A stretch of 64,000 nt of DNA from Pseudoflavonifractor phocaeensis. Its GTDB lineage: Bacteria; Bacillota; Clostridia; Oscillospirales; Oscillospiraceae. Made by a program: the position numbers and the translations under genes. The stretch lies in the NCBI RefSeq assembly GCF_021531815.1, contig NZ_JADYUM010000002.1:153191-217190 (forward strand), given 5' to 3'. Each line of letters opens with the position of its first letter. Position 1 is the first letter of the stretch. Below are positions 1 to 8,491 of the stretch, in pieces. The notes under the pieces were generated by a model that was not told the origin of the DNA, ran no database searches, and was given only the letters and a program-made list of their open reading frames with translations.

Positions 1-116
1 AGATTATAGACTGCCTGCGTCAGCATAGACAGCATGATGGGCCAGGACATGCTGAGGACCAGCCGTTTCATGGGCATGGTCCCCAAAATATTTTGTTCCG
101 CAGACGTGCTGATCAC
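1..116 (-). CDS. MATE-family efflux transporter, N-terminal end (partial)
   Basis: Read on the minus strand, this end of the window encodes a short segment with MPMKRLVLSMSWPIMLSML followed by TQAVYN, which resembles the first transmembrane helix of MATE (NorM/MepA-like) drug and metabolite antiporters. The gene runs off the window. The start is unclear: GTG at 116 or ATG at 77 are both possible and neither has a convincing ribosome binding site. The MATE identity rests on about 35 residues and is an inference. Confidence 0.45.
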   Translation of the reverse strand, partial: MISTSAEQNILGTMPMKRLVLSMSWPIMLSMLTQAVYN

Positions 117-239
117 CGCCTTGTGACAAAAAATGTGGTGCTCTATGGCCGAAAAATGAACAAATTCAGTATAACAGCGGCCAAAAAGGAAGTCAAGAAA
201 AGGGCCGGAGACTAGAAAAAACAGGAAGGCGCTCGAAAG

Positions 240-268
240 GTATAGAAACGGTGGCCGGGGCAATGCTA
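240..268 (+). promoter_or_regulatory. possible forespore (sigma-G type) promoter
   Basis: GTATA at 240-244 and AATGCTA at 262-268 are separated by 17 bases and resemble the sigma-G pattern (G-N-A-T-R, then C-A-T-N-N-T-A). It lies about 65 bases before a spore-protein gene, where such a promoter is expected. The -10 lacks the leading C. Confidence 0.3.
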
Positions 269-333
269 GGAGTGGATGTTCCATCCAAACAAAAAGAGAA
301 AACAACCGCCAAGTGTAAAAGGAGAGAAAAATT

Positions 334-600
334 ATGTCTAACGGTAACGGCAGCAATAAGATCATGGTTCCCAATGCCCGCGAGGCGATGAATAAGTTCA
401 AGATGGAGGCCGCCAACGAGGTGGGCGTCAACCTGAAGCAGGGTTACAACGGCGATCTGACCAGCAAGCAGGCCGGCTCCGTCGGCGGCCAGATGGTCAA
501 GAAAATGACGACCGCACGAACCATGAGTTTTCAGCGGGCAGACCGCACCGCTGTGGGGCATGAGGTTGAGGTAAGGTACATAGCGGGAATCACTGTTTAA
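334..600 (+). CDS. alpha/beta-type small acid-soluble spore protein with aberrant C-terminus
   Basis: These 88 residues open with the alpha/beta SASP pattern: NKIMVPNAREAMNKFKMEAA, then EVGVNLKQGYNGDLTSKQAG and SVGGQMVKKM. SASPs coat and protect DNA in the forespore and are cut by GPR at the conserved E-V-G site in germination. An AGGAG ribosome binding site precedes ATG 334. Members normally end soon after the VKKM helix with a short charged tail. Here, after about residue 59, the sequence changes to roughly 29 unrelated residues (TTARTMSFQRADRTAV and so on). This suggests a rearrangement inside the last codons. The DNA-binding part looks intact, so the product could still work, but that is inference. 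Confidence 0.85.
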   Translation: MSNGNGSNKIMVPNAREAMNKFKMEAANEVGVNLKQGYNGDLTSKQAGSVGGQMVKKMTTARTMSFQRADRTAVGHEVEVRYIAGITV

Positions 601-625
601 ATTGCGGATAACAGAATAAACGCTG

Positions 626-663
626 CACAGCCCACCGGTCAGATGATCGGTGGGCTGTGTTTT
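626..663 (+). terminator. intrinsic terminator of the spore-protein gene
   Basis: A GC-rich stem of about 14 pairs (CACAGCCCACCG against CGGTGGGCTGTG, short loop) is followed by four T residues. It sits 26 bases after the SASP stop codon. Confidence 0.7.
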
Positions 664-698
664 ACGCATAGCGGTTGATAGGAAAAAATGATGCTGAA

Positions 699-884
699 TC
701 AATAATACTGCTCAACATACTTATAGGCCTTCTCAACCAAATCCTTGTCAAATAGTTTCTTTCGAGCGAAAATGCCGTACAACTCCATGCTTACTTCTCT
801 GCGTCCTGTCTCAGTATCCTGCCATCCAGGGAAGCGGACAATTCGCACAATGCCATCAATCTCATCGACAATGGGTTACTTCAT
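699..884 (-). pseudogene. hsdR: C-terminal relic of a type I restriction HsdR subunit
   Basis: On the minus strand, after an in-frame stop, an open stretch reads IVDEIDGIVRIVRFPGWQDT, then ETGRREVSMELYGIFARKKL and ends FDKDLVEKAYKYVEQYY. This matches the extreme C-terminus of EcoR124-type HsdR proteins (motifs FPGWQ and AYxYxxxYY). Only about 57 residues remain. It overlaps the last codons of the upstream hsdM in another frame. A deletion has therefore apparently removed the end of hsdM, any hsdS and about 95 percent of hsdR. The family call comes from memory of the family tail, so it is moderately sure. Confidence 0.5.
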
Positions 885-2280
885 CAAGTTGCTCCGGAGA
901 CACCTTCTCCGCGCCAGAGCCACGGACATAAAGCGCAATGCTCAATTTCCCGTTGTTGGACATAATCTCATCGGTTGAAGCAATCGCAGAGAAACCTTCG
1001 ATTGCAGAAAAATTGCAATATGTGTCAGCAATCTCCTGAATATGAGAGTCCTCCAAATAGCTCTGAGCATTCTTTCTTGTGACAAGATGTCGAGCATTAA
1101 TAAAAAGGACCTTCCCACGATGCTCAATGGGTTTATTTGCTCTGCAAATCACGATGCAGGCTTCCATAGGTGAGTTATAGAAGAGGTTCTTTCCTATACC
1201 AATAACGCATTCAACCAAATCACTCTGAACCAACTTCTGACGCATTTCTGCCTCTTCACCACGGAACAAGACGCCGTGTGGGAACAGAATTGCGCAACGT
1301 CCACTCTGAGGATTCAAGCTTTTCAAAATGTGCTGAAAGAATGCATAGTCAGCGCGTCCCTGCGGAGGCGTACCCAAAAAGTTTCTGCCATAGGGGTCAT
1401 GTTCAAAAGCATCTCTGTTCCATGTGCTGATCGAGTATGGCGGATTGGCAAGGCAGAGGTCAAACTGCCGGAGCTCACCATGGTCAACGAAAGCAGGTCT
1501 CTTAAGCGTATCATCATTCACGACTTCGAAATATTCCACTCCATGGAGGAAGAGATTCATCTTGCCGATCGATGAAGAAAGCTCGTTGATCTCCTGACCG
1601 TAGCACTTGACATTGCGCCACTCAAGTCCCTTTTCCTTCAGGTAAGCAATACAGGAAATCAACATACCTGCGCTTCCGCAAGTCGGATCATAGATTGTCT
1701 CGCCTGGCTGAGGTTTCAGCATTTCCGTCATCAGATGAACAACGGTTCTGTTGGTATAAAACTCCTGGGAAGTATGCCCGCTGTCGTCACCGAATTTCTT
1801 GATCAGGTATTCATAGGCCTGGCCAAGCTCGTCTTCCGGACAGTTATCCAATGTCAGCGTTTTCGAACTGAAATGCTCGATCAGATTCTTTAGGGTTTCA
1901 TCGGGCAGACGGTTTTTGTTGGTCCATGCTGCATGACCAAACACGCCCTGGAGGACTGATCCGTTGGCATCTTCAATTCCGCGAAACGCATCCACAATCG
2001 CTACACCAATATTCTCGGTGGCGTTTCGTACATCTCTCCAGTGGCATCCTTCCGGAATGGAAAATCTGTGAATGGTCTTTTCAGGATAGAAAAAGAATGC
2101 GTCACCAAGTTCTGCTTTTTTCTTTTCCGTTTCTTCATCATACACATCACAGATTCGTTTGAAGAACAGCAGAGGAAATACATACATTTTGTAGTCACTG
2201 GCATCTACATGCGTGCGCAGAATATCTGCGGAGTGATACAGGTAGGTTTCCAGTTCGGAAAGCTCAATTCTGTCAGCCAT
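862..2280 (-). CDS. hsdM: type I restriction-modification DNA methyltransferase HsdM, probably 3'-truncated
   Basis: This 472-residue protein belongs to the N6-adenine methyltransferase family of type I restriction systems. It has the N-terminal helical HsdM domain (YLYHSADILRTHVDASDYKM), the SAM-binding motif YDPTCGSAGML near residue 205 and the catalytic motif NPPYS near residue 280. The start is ATG 2280, which has AGGAGG nine bases upstream; an upstream in-frame start is less likely. The last residues after LSIALYVR do not look like a normal HsdM tail and run into an HsdR relic. No specificity subunit is next to it, so it is probably an orphan or inactive remnant. It overlaps the upstream glycohydrolase gene by 76 bases. 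Confidence 0.8.
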   Translation of the reverse strand: MADRIELSELETYLYHSADILRTHVDASDYKMYVFPLLFFKRICDVYDEETEKKKAELGDAFFFYPEKTIHRFSIPEGCHWRDVRNATENIGVAIVDAFRGIEDANGSVLQGVFGHAAWTNKNRLPDETLKNLIEHFSSKTLTLDNCPEDELGQAYEYLIKKFGDDSGHTSQEFYTNRTVVHLMTEMLKPQPGETIYDPTCGSAGMLISCIAYLKEKGLEWRNVKCYGQEINELSSSIGKMNLFLHGVEYFEVVNDDTLKRPAFVDHGELRQFDLCLANPPYSISTWNRDAFEHDPYGRNFLGTPPQGRADYAFFQHILKSLNPQSGRCAILFPHGVLFRGEEAEMRQKLVQSDLVECVIGIGKNLFYNSPMEACIVICRANKPIEHRGKVLFINARHLVTRKNAQSYLEDSHIQEIADTYCNFSAIEGFSAIASTDEIMSNNGKLSIALYVRGSGAEKVSPEQLDEVTHCR

Positions 2281-3038
2281 CGATGTATCCTCCTTTCTGC
2301 AGAAGCGCATAGCGCGTGCTTACGGATATCACTCGGAACTCCATAATATGCCTCTGCAAGGCTGCCGGTAATAGCCGCAATTGTGTCACTGTCTCCGCCA
2401 ATGGAGATGGCGTTACGAATAGCGTCTTCAAAATTCTTTGACTCAAAGAATGCTGCAAAAGCCTGAGGTACACTGCCTTGACAGGAAACATCAAAAGTAT
2501 ATGCTGCGCGGATATCATCAAGTTTAAAATCAATCGCGTAGTAATCTTTGTTAATGTGATCCTGAATATCAAGCATACTGCTTCCATGAAGAGCCATAAA
2601 AATGGCAACAGCAACTGATTCAGCACCTTTCATTCCTTCCGGATGATTGTGTGTCACTTCGGTAACAGTTCGTGAGAGCGCAATTGCCTGCTCGATTGAA
2701 TTCGCCGCATACCCACAAGCACTAACACGCATGGCAGAACCGTTGCCCCAACTGTTATAAGGCTGAGGACTACGACTGTGAATCCACTGTTTGAAGCTCC
2801 CGCCATAACCGGCATGGGGATATTTCTTTCCAAACTCTTGCATACAAGAAACGACTTCCTGTTTTAGGCTTGTGAAATCCGGGGCACAATTCATCAGTGC
2901 TTTTGCAATAGCAAGAGACATCACGCTATCATCAGTGGGTTCACATCTTCTATCATCGAACAGCTCAAAATCTTTTGTCTTTATGTTGTCCCATTCAAAA
3001 CGAGACCCGGCAATATCGCCAACTATTGCACCAATCAT
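2205..3038 (-). CDS. ADP-ribosylglycohydrolase family protein
   Basis: This 277-residue DraG/ARH-type hydrolase has the expected dinuclear-metal motifs: TDDSVMSLAIAKAL near residue 35 and GGDSDTIAAITG near residue 225. Such enzymes remove ADP-ribose from proteins or nucleic acids, and members occur in phage-defence and toxin contexts. The start is ATG 3038, preceded by GGAGG at seven to eight bases. The last 25 residues overlap the hsdM start region and look atypical, perhaps because the 3' end was altered when the two genes were brought together. The substrate cannot be told from sequence. Confidence 0.8.
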   Translation of the reverse strand: MIGAIVGDIAGSRFEWDNIKTKDFELFDDRRCEPTDDSVMSLAIAKALMNCAPDFTSLKQEVVSCMQEFGKKYPHAGYGGSFKQWIHSRSPQPYNSWGNGSAMRVSACGYAANSIEQAIALSRTVTEVTHNHPEGMKGAESVAVAIFMALHGSSMLDIQDHINKDYYAIDFKLDDIRAAYTFDVSCQGSVPQAFAAFFESKNFEDAIRNAISIGGDSDTIAAITGSLAEAYYGVPSDIRKHALCASAERRIHRWLTELSFPNWKPTCITPQIFCARM

Positions 3039-3341
3039 AGGTTTTCCCTCCAAATGATTTTTTCGTTGACTTTTCGTTTTCTCTGCCGCTGCAGGAGCTG
3101 ATAATCGGGCATTGCCCCATATACAATTTCGGATTGTCAGTTTTTCAGCGTTAAAAAGAGTATTGTTCCCACACGATTTTGCGCTGCAAAGTCTACTATA
3201 TTATACCTTTTGCGACCGCTGCCGCTGGAAAGGGGCTACCCCATACCTGACAGGCACTTTACAGCGGCAGCAGAATAAACGAATTTTGCCGCAAAAAATC
3301 TGTTCCATGGCCGTACGCCTGTCTAATGGCATTTTTGTTGC
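3039..3341. other. 303-base gap with one inverted repeat
   Basis: No gene was found here. A perfect 10-base inverted repeat (GCTGCCGCTG at 3218-3227, CAGCGGCAGC at 3262-3271) lies between the DUF262 gene and the glycohydrolase gene. It lacks a T-run, so its role is unknown. A TATAAT hexamer reads on the minus strand at 3200-3205, but no good -35 partner is visible. Confidence 0.5.
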
Positions 3342-5138
3342 TCAAAGAGAGAAATAATAATTGCGGATCTTTTCGGCCATCAGCTTTCTTCGCATTTCAA
3401 GGAAATTGTTATAGTCCGAAATTTCCATTTCTTCAAATCCAGTGGGAATGCAGTTTTGTTCCAGATTTCTGTGAAGTTCAACTTCATCAATAATACCACC
3501 ATAGATAGGATTTTGGGTCTGGCACTGGTCAAAAACCTTTTTCATATAGTTGCAGGGAGCATCATCGCTGATTTTAATATTAATTTCCTGTTGAAGGAAC
3601 ACATAGTTTGCAATCTGGTTATACATCGACTGCGGAACGCCGTTTTTCGTAAGATAATTCTTGGGAAAAAGATGGTGAATATCGCCCCTGTTTTCCAACA
3701 TAGATTCCACATCAACCTGCGTAGACAAAAATCCTCTGTCATGACTCTTTACCTGTGCCACAAGAAACATATTGAAATACGGACTGCTTGCAACAGATGT
3801 ATTCAAGCGCTGCACAAGGTTTACATTCCAAAATGCATCTGACAATTCGCCCGATTCTGTAAGTTTGAGATACTCAATGGGGTCATCGTAGGAGAAAAAT
3901 CGTTTAATGTCATAGTCGAAAGAGGATTCCGGAGATCCGGAATAACGTCCCGTTAGAATCGTCAATGCCAGCCAGCGACGTACAATTTGTTCAATCTCAT
4001 TGCTGTCAATTTTTCTTTCACGCAATGCGAGATAGAGCGCATACCCGAAGTTCAGTACGTTTTGGGAACGAATTAAGGATTTGCGGACAATACCAGCAGA
4101 ACGTACAATCATCAAGTACCGTTCATAATTGGTTTGATTAACGGCCTGAAGTACCGCCTCATGAAGCTGCTTGAAAGAATCTTCCTCGATTTCAACCTTA
4201 AATTCCCTGGTTTCGAAATCACGACCCGACAGCAAGCTAACAAGGTCTGCCAAACGGCCACGCTTAAACTTGTAGGTAAATGCTACGCGTAGAATGTCGG
4301 TATAAGTAGTTTTGTATATGGGGTTACTCTTGGAAGCCGCCCACTTGATCGCATCAAACTCCGGTAAGTTCGCAAATGTAGTGTCATTGTTTTTGATATC
4401 TTTCAGATCTTCGGGAGATTCAATCAAGTGGCAGAAATAGTCAATTGTCTTTCGGGTGATGTTACCGCCATAAGTATCGTTGGACGAAATCTTAGACATG
4501 GCAAAATCTGCTTGCGAAAGCACAACACCCTTTGAGTTGATGCGAATGAAGATTTCCGTAACACTATCGATATCCAAATCTTCCGCCAAGGTAATAACGC
4601 CAAGGCTGTTATTTTGAATACCACGAAGACGATTAACGATATTGTTTACCTGCGACATTTGATCCGCAATCTCATTCTTCTGGCAATAATCCATTACGAA
4701 GGAGAATGTATCAAAAGCCGGTTCCAAAACAGGAGCAATGTCTGGAATCCATTTACTGCTCTTCAAAATAGCATTGTTGGCAACTTCAAATTTTTCTTCG
4801 AGAGGATTAAAGGCAATAGCAATGCGTTTCCACTTGTAGTGATCGTCCAACACCTCTTGTCCAACGATCGCGGCAGCCATTGCCGTAATACGTTGCTGAC
4901 CGTCAATAAGAACCTTTTTACCAGAGGACTTTGTTCCGTCCTTCAGCTTAACATCCGGGTTTTGCCATACGATGATATATCCTACCGGAAATCCCTTATA
5001 CAAAGAGTCAACCAAGTCTCTAACTTTGGAACTATCCCAAACAAAAGGACGCTGCATTTCCGGAATTGCAATACTTCCGGATTTAATATTTGAAAGCAAT
5101 GTTTCGACTGTATAGTTATTAACGCTGTACCGTGCCAT
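3342..5138 (-). CDS. DUF262 / DUF1524-like nuclease-family protein (GmrSD-like)
   Basis: These 598 residues begin with a DUF262 domain: IAIPEMQRPFVWDSSKVRDL around residues 22-42 and the signature DGQQRITAM near residue 80. The C-terminal part carries DIHHLFPKNYLTKNG with later conserved Asn residues (NQIANYVFLQQ), typical of the DUF1524 His-Asn nuclease fold. GmrSD and related proteins use DUF262 for NTP-dependent control and DUF1524 for DNA cleavage of modified phage DNA. ATG 5138 has GAGGGA upstream, and that site overlaps the stop of the preceding AlbA_2 gene (10-base gap), so the two are probably co-translated. Defence function is inferred. Confidence 0.75.
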   Translation of the reverse strand: MARYSVNNYTVETLLSNIKSGSIAIPEMQRPFVWDSSKVRDLVDSLYKGFPVGYIIVWQNPDVKLKDGTKSSGKKVLIDGQQRITAMAAAIVGQEVLDDHYKWKRIAIAFNPLEEKFEVANNAILKSSKWIPDIAPVLEPAFDTFSFVMDYCQKNEIADQMSQVNNIVNRLRGIQNNSLGVITLAEDLDIDSVTEIFIRINSKGVVLSQADFAMSKISSNDTYGGNITRKTIDYFCHLIESPEDLKDIKNNDTTFANLPEFDAIKWAASKSNPIYKTTYTDILRVAFTYKFKRGRLADLVSLLSGRDFETREFKVEIEEDSFKQLHEAVLQAVNQTNYERYLMIVRSAGIVRKSLIRSQNVLNFGYALYLALRERKIDSNEIEQIVRRWLALTILTGRYSGSPESSFDYDIKRFFSYDDPIEYLKLTESGELSDAFWNVNLVQRLNTSVASSPYFNMFLVAQVKSHDRGFLSTQVDVESMLENRGDIHHLFPKNYLTKNGVPQSMYNQIANYVFLQQEINIKISDDAPCNYMKKVFDQCQTQNPIYGGIIDEVELHRNLEQNCIPTGFEEMEISDYNNFLEMRRKLMAEKIRNYYFSL

Positions 5139-5148
5139 GCATTATCCC

Positions 5149-6459
5149 TCACTTCAATCTATACTTCTTCGACGCACCTCTGCCGATGATGTCAATCAAC
5201 CCATTTTCATTCATCTGGCGGGCAAGCAGATAGGCTCTCGTCTTTTTAATATTCAGAAGTTCCTGTAGGTCTTCATCTGTCATTTCGCCGTACTCCGCCA
5301 GATAATCCATCACCGTTTTCATCTGCGGCGTGATGACTGCAGGCTTCTCTTCGGCGGTCTCCGGTACTACTTCGGCAATTGCACCGCTGGCGTTCATATT
5401 GGGCAGCACGATTTTGAACGCATTGGCAGTCACCTCGATACTGGGCTGAACGGAGCAATTTTCGTACAGCTTGAAAATCCGGCGGATGCCGGTGCCGTAG
5501 CTTTCGATCAGGCGCAGACGATGGAATACCTCTGCCAGCTTTTTGTTCCTCGGCTGAGAAACGCCGATGCGAATATCCTCGGTAGAAAGGCCGGGCAGGA
5601 GTCCGCCAAGGGAAATAAACTCCATTTTGCTGTCGTTTACATTGATGATAATACTGCCGCTGAAGCTGTAGTCCCGATGAACAAGAGCGTTGAGAAGCGC
5701 CTCGCGAATGGCCTCCTCGGGGTAGTCCTGATTATCCGTACGAACAATACCCTTGATTGTGGAAACGGTCTTGTTGCACAAAGCAAGGTAATTGATGGAA
5801 TCCTCGAACTGCTTGAAAACGGATCCGCCGAATTCCTTGCTGTCCCGGAACGCGGTGCAGGATTCGTCGTTGAATACGGCGATCTTAGTTGTGTGAAGGC
5901 TCTGGTCGGAAAGCAACAGCGCGAGGTTGGTGTAAAGATCATTTTGTGTGATGCCCAGGGCCCGATACTTTTCGGTAGAAAGCTCAACACCATAACGCTG
6001 AAACGCGATTCTTGCGGCATCAAAGGTCAGATCCTGTTCGAGGCAGCGGGCATCCTCAAAATTATCGCCATCCGACTCCTTAATCATCTGCCGGATTTGC
6101 TCCGGCGATGCTGGAACGCTGGAGGTTCCCTGGCGGACATACACGCAGGTGGGCTTTAACCCTTTCGATTTCAGATAGTACGGCTTGCTGCTGCCCTCGT
6201 TGACTTCGATGCGGATTACTTTGTTGTCCTGTAAAACATAGCGAACAAACATGGTTACATCCGGATGGATGGCGTCACGGATGCCGTTTGTCAGGCGCGT
6301 GTAGGTTTCATCCACATTCTCAATGCCAACCAAATTGCCCTTATCATCAATGCCGAGGTAGATAATCCCACCGTCTGTATTGGCAAACGCGATGACTTCC
6401 TTGTAGATGTCATCAATCAGCTGAGATTTATACTCAATGCGCTCGCTTTCAAATTGCAT
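5149..6459 (-). CDS. AlbA_2 (Schlafen-like) domain and GHKL-type ATPase regulator
   Basis: This 436-residue protein has an N-terminal AlbA_2 domain (ERIEYKSQL, then EVIAFANTDGGIIYLGIDDK near residues 22-42), a middle HATPase_c_4 region (EAIREALLNALVHRDYSFSG near residue 260) and a C-terminal winged-helix region with MTDEDLQELLNIKKTRAYLL. The family is usually annotated as a transcriptional regulator or ATP-binding protein, and many members sit beside restriction and defence genes. The start is ATG 6459, with GGAGG ten bases upstream. It is the first gene of an apparent operon with the DUF262 gene. Confidence 0.75.
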   Translation of the reverse strand: MQFESERIEYKSQLIDDIYKEVIAFANTDGGIIYLGIDDKGNLVGIENVDETYTRLTNGIRDAIHPDVTMFVRYVLQDNKVIRIEVNEGSSKPYYLKSKGLKPTCVYVRQGTSSVPASPEQIRQMIKESDGDNFEDARCLEQDLTFDAARIAFQRYGVELSTEKYRALGITQNDLYTNLALLLSDQSLHTTKIAVFNDESCTAFRDSKEFGGSVFKQFEDSINYLALCNKTVSTIKGIVRTDNQDYPEEAIREALLNALVHRDYSFSGSIIINVNDSKMEFISLGGLLPGLSTEDIRIGVSQPRNKKLAEVFHRLRLIESYGTGIRRIFKLYENCSVQPSIEVTANAFKIVLPNMNASGAIAEVVPETAEEKPAVITPQMKTVMDYLAEYGEMTDEDLQELLNIKKTRAYLLARQMNENGLIDIIGRGASKKYRLK

Positions 6460-6784
6460 ATAGAGCACCTCCATCATTGCTTGATCCTATTATACACTCA
6501 TTTTCATGTTTTTCAATTATTTGAAGTGAAAATTCACTTTATTCATAATGAAGTGTGAAAGTTTTGCTCTGGTCATGGTCAACAAAACAGGCAACAGCAG
6601 TTTATCCGTCTGCCGTTGCCTGCAATTTTATTTCCTGTTCCAACTCGCAAAACTCCGGAGTGGATAAGATTAACTATTAGAAGTCAACCCCCAAAATGAA
6701 TGATGGTGGTTAGGCCCAGATGGTTCAAAAAGAGTATAGCAAAGCAGGGGTCTATTAAGACCCCGGTTGGCTATGAGGAGTAAA
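6460..6784. other. intergenic stretch with two hairpins
   Basis: No gene was recognised. CAGGCAACAGCAG (6588-6600) pairs with CTGCCGTTGCCTG (6610-6622) with one mismatch and is followed by a short T-rich run, like a plus-strand terminator with no gene before it. GGGGTCTATTAAGACCCC lies at 6747-6764. Both may be remnants of lost neighbours. Confidence 0.4.
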
Positions 6785-6890
6785 CTACGCAGCCAGATGG
6801 TATGGCTGACCGGACCTCTCTAAGGCAAAGATGAGCCGCACCAATTTCTTGGCAGCAGAGACCGCAGAAAAATCTGTGTAATCGACAATT
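6785..6890 (-). pseudogene. possible IS110-family transposase C-terminal relic
   Basis: On the minus strand a stretch reads DYTDFSAVSAAKKLVRLIFA, then LERSGQPYHLAA and stop. The pattern of small residues, KLxRLIFxL and a QPY near the end resembles the C-terminus of IS110-type transposases. Upstream codons up to about 7066 are interrupted by stops. The call rests on about 35 residues. Confidence 0.3.
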
Positions 6891-7100
6891 CAATTCGTCC
6901 GTTTTCCGAATTGCATTGTATTCAATCCGGTTTTTGCTGAGATTCCCAGCCACACGCATCAGCCATGTAATCGATTGTTCAGCGGCATGTACTCCGTAAC
7001 TGTTTTCAGATAAATTTCGCGGTTCGGAATATCGAAGCATTTGGGTAGGTCGATCCGTACCGTTTGGGTATATAGCCCGGTTCTGCGCTCTCCTTAATGC

Positions 7101-7588
7101 TTAATACTGGTATTTCTCGCAATAACTGCCGCAAATTAAAACATTCTTTCCATCCATGCGTTTTTCTGTTGTCTTAAGGTGCTTCTGTGCATAGGCTTCC
7201 AGATCGGAACCCATCAGAGCAAATGTTTTGTCCTCAGATTCCTTTTTCGCGATTGCTGCCTTGGCAACCTCCTCAGCATCCTGGCGGCGAATGACCACAA
7301 TACCATCCTTATCACCTACCAAGATGTCACCGGGGAAAACAACCTGCCCGCCGCAGGCAATCGGTACGTTCACTTCGCCAGGTCCAAACTTGAATGGCCC
7401 TTGCGGTGTAATACCCTTGGCATAGACCGGCATATCCAGCGTTTCAATGCCGTCCAAGTCGCGCAGGCAACCGTCCACCACAATTCCTGCTATGCCCTTC
7501 ATGCAAGCAAAACGCATCATAATCTCGCCAGCAAGCGACCGGTTGCAGCCGCTTGCTCCATCTACCACAATAACATCACCTGGTTGTC
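7101..7588 (-). pseudogene. RraA / HMG-aldolase-family protein, N-terminally truncated
   Basis: About 160 residues match the C-terminal two thirds of the RraA-like fold used by 4-hydroxy-4-methyl-2-oxoglutarate aldolases: PGDVIVVDGASGCNRSLAGE, then GIAGIVVDGCLRDLDGIETL with the conserved G-x-x-R-D, then VFPGDILVGDKDGIVVIRR. Full-length members have about 70 more N-terminal residues. Here the frame is closed by a TAG immediately before the first conserved codons, and the DNA beyond belongs to the 3' end of a serine recombinase gene. The gene was therefore cut by insertion or deletion and is probably dead. Confidence 0.75.
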
Positions 7589-7594
7589 TCTATT

Positions 7595-7756
7595 TTAGCA
7601 TACGGACTGTTCAATCTCCAAATCGCTGTATCGGAACTTGACCCGGATTGTTTCCGCATCGACTACAGTGACCCGTTCAATCATCTTGCGAACGACCTCG
7701 TCATCATAGTGAGGAAAGCCATTGAGATGTTCCTCCAGATAAGTTGCGTATGACAG
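7595..7756 (-). pseudogene. C-terminal relic of a large serine recombinase
   Basis: Minus-strand codons read TYLEEHLNGFPHYDDEVVRK, then MIERVTVVDAETIRVKFRYS and DLEIEQSVC before a TAA stop. The D-x-x-V-x-x-x-I-E-x-V-x-V pattern followed by beta strands is the usual tail of large serine recombinases. The stop lies only about seven bases from the truncated RraA codons. The rest of the gene is missing and a broken tyrosine integrase starts at the other side. Confidence 0.6.
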
Positions 7757-8234
7757 TAAAAGAATGGGTCGCTTTCTGACAAAAAACTATGACGCACCGA
7801 GTGTGAGGCATACGACCTGCGAAGCGCATCGCTATGTATTGAAAAATCATATTCTGCCTTGGATAGGGGATTGTCCGCTGGAATCCCTGACGACGCAAAA
7901 GATAGAGGAGTTTCTGGAAGAGCATCAACTGCATGGAAACAAACGGAATGGGAAACCACTATCCCAGCAGACTATGCGGCATATTCAAAATCTACTCTCA
8001 AAGGTGCTAAGCCAGGCAGTAAACCGTGGCTTGATTGAAAGAAATCCAGTACAAGGAATCTGTCGCTCGGCTCCAAAGCAAGTAAAGGCTACGATTCTAG
8101 CTGACAATGAAATCCGCGACTACTTATCCGCTGCAAAAGATTTTCATAAGCTGACCGAGCGTGTTCTGATGGAGGACCTGTATGACAGAACGCCCCATAT
8201 TTTAGACCATGCAATCACGATACTGCTGGGGTGA
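7750..8234 (+). pseudogene. broken tyrosine recombinase (integrase)
   Basis: ATG 7750 opens with MTVKEWVAF and stops; one frameshift later the frame continues LTKNYDAPSVRHTTCEAHRY and so on. It covers the SAM-like core-binding domain (LTTQKIEEFLEEH, QNLLSKVLSQAVNRGLIERN) and a few residues of the catalytic domain (ILADNEIRDYLSAA). It then jumps to a short unrelated or C-terminal tail (LTERVLMEDLYDRTPHILDH) and ends. The catalytic Arg, His and Tyr residues are absent. It is a relic of an integrated element that lies against the relic of a serine recombinase. Confidence 0.65.
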
Positions 8235-8273
8235 GACAGGAAGCGTTTCGGAAATACCGACCTTCTTTCTGGC

Positions 8274-8311
8274 GGGAGCCGGAGGTCCTGATGAGGGAAC
8301 CTCCGGCTCCC
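8274..8311. terminator. hairpin after the integrase relic
   Basis: GGGAGCCGGAGGT (8274-8286) pairs perfectly with ACCTCCGGCTCCC (8299-8311). T-richness downstream is weak, so the direction is not clear. Confidence 0.45.
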
Positions 8312-8360
8312 ACCGTTTCTGTATTTGTACCTTAGCTGCTGGCAGAGGGCGGCCGGTTTA

Positions 8361-8414
8361 GAAAAACGGCACCCCGTCGGACCAACCGGTGAGGCTGGAC
8401 CAACGGGGTGCCGT
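8361..8414 (-). terminator. terminator of the larA-lactate dehydrogenase-acd-etfBA operon
   Basis: ACGGCACCCCGT (8366-8377) pairs with ACGGGGTGCCGT (8403-8414). Read on the minus strand, the stem is followed by TTTTTC. It lies 78 bases after the etfA stop. Confidence 0.65.
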
Positions 8415-8491
8415 TGTGTGTTGTTGTTTTTGTCCAATCATGCCATCGTGCAAAGTGCCGGGGGAAGGGCAGCGAAGCGCTGCCCGCTGGG

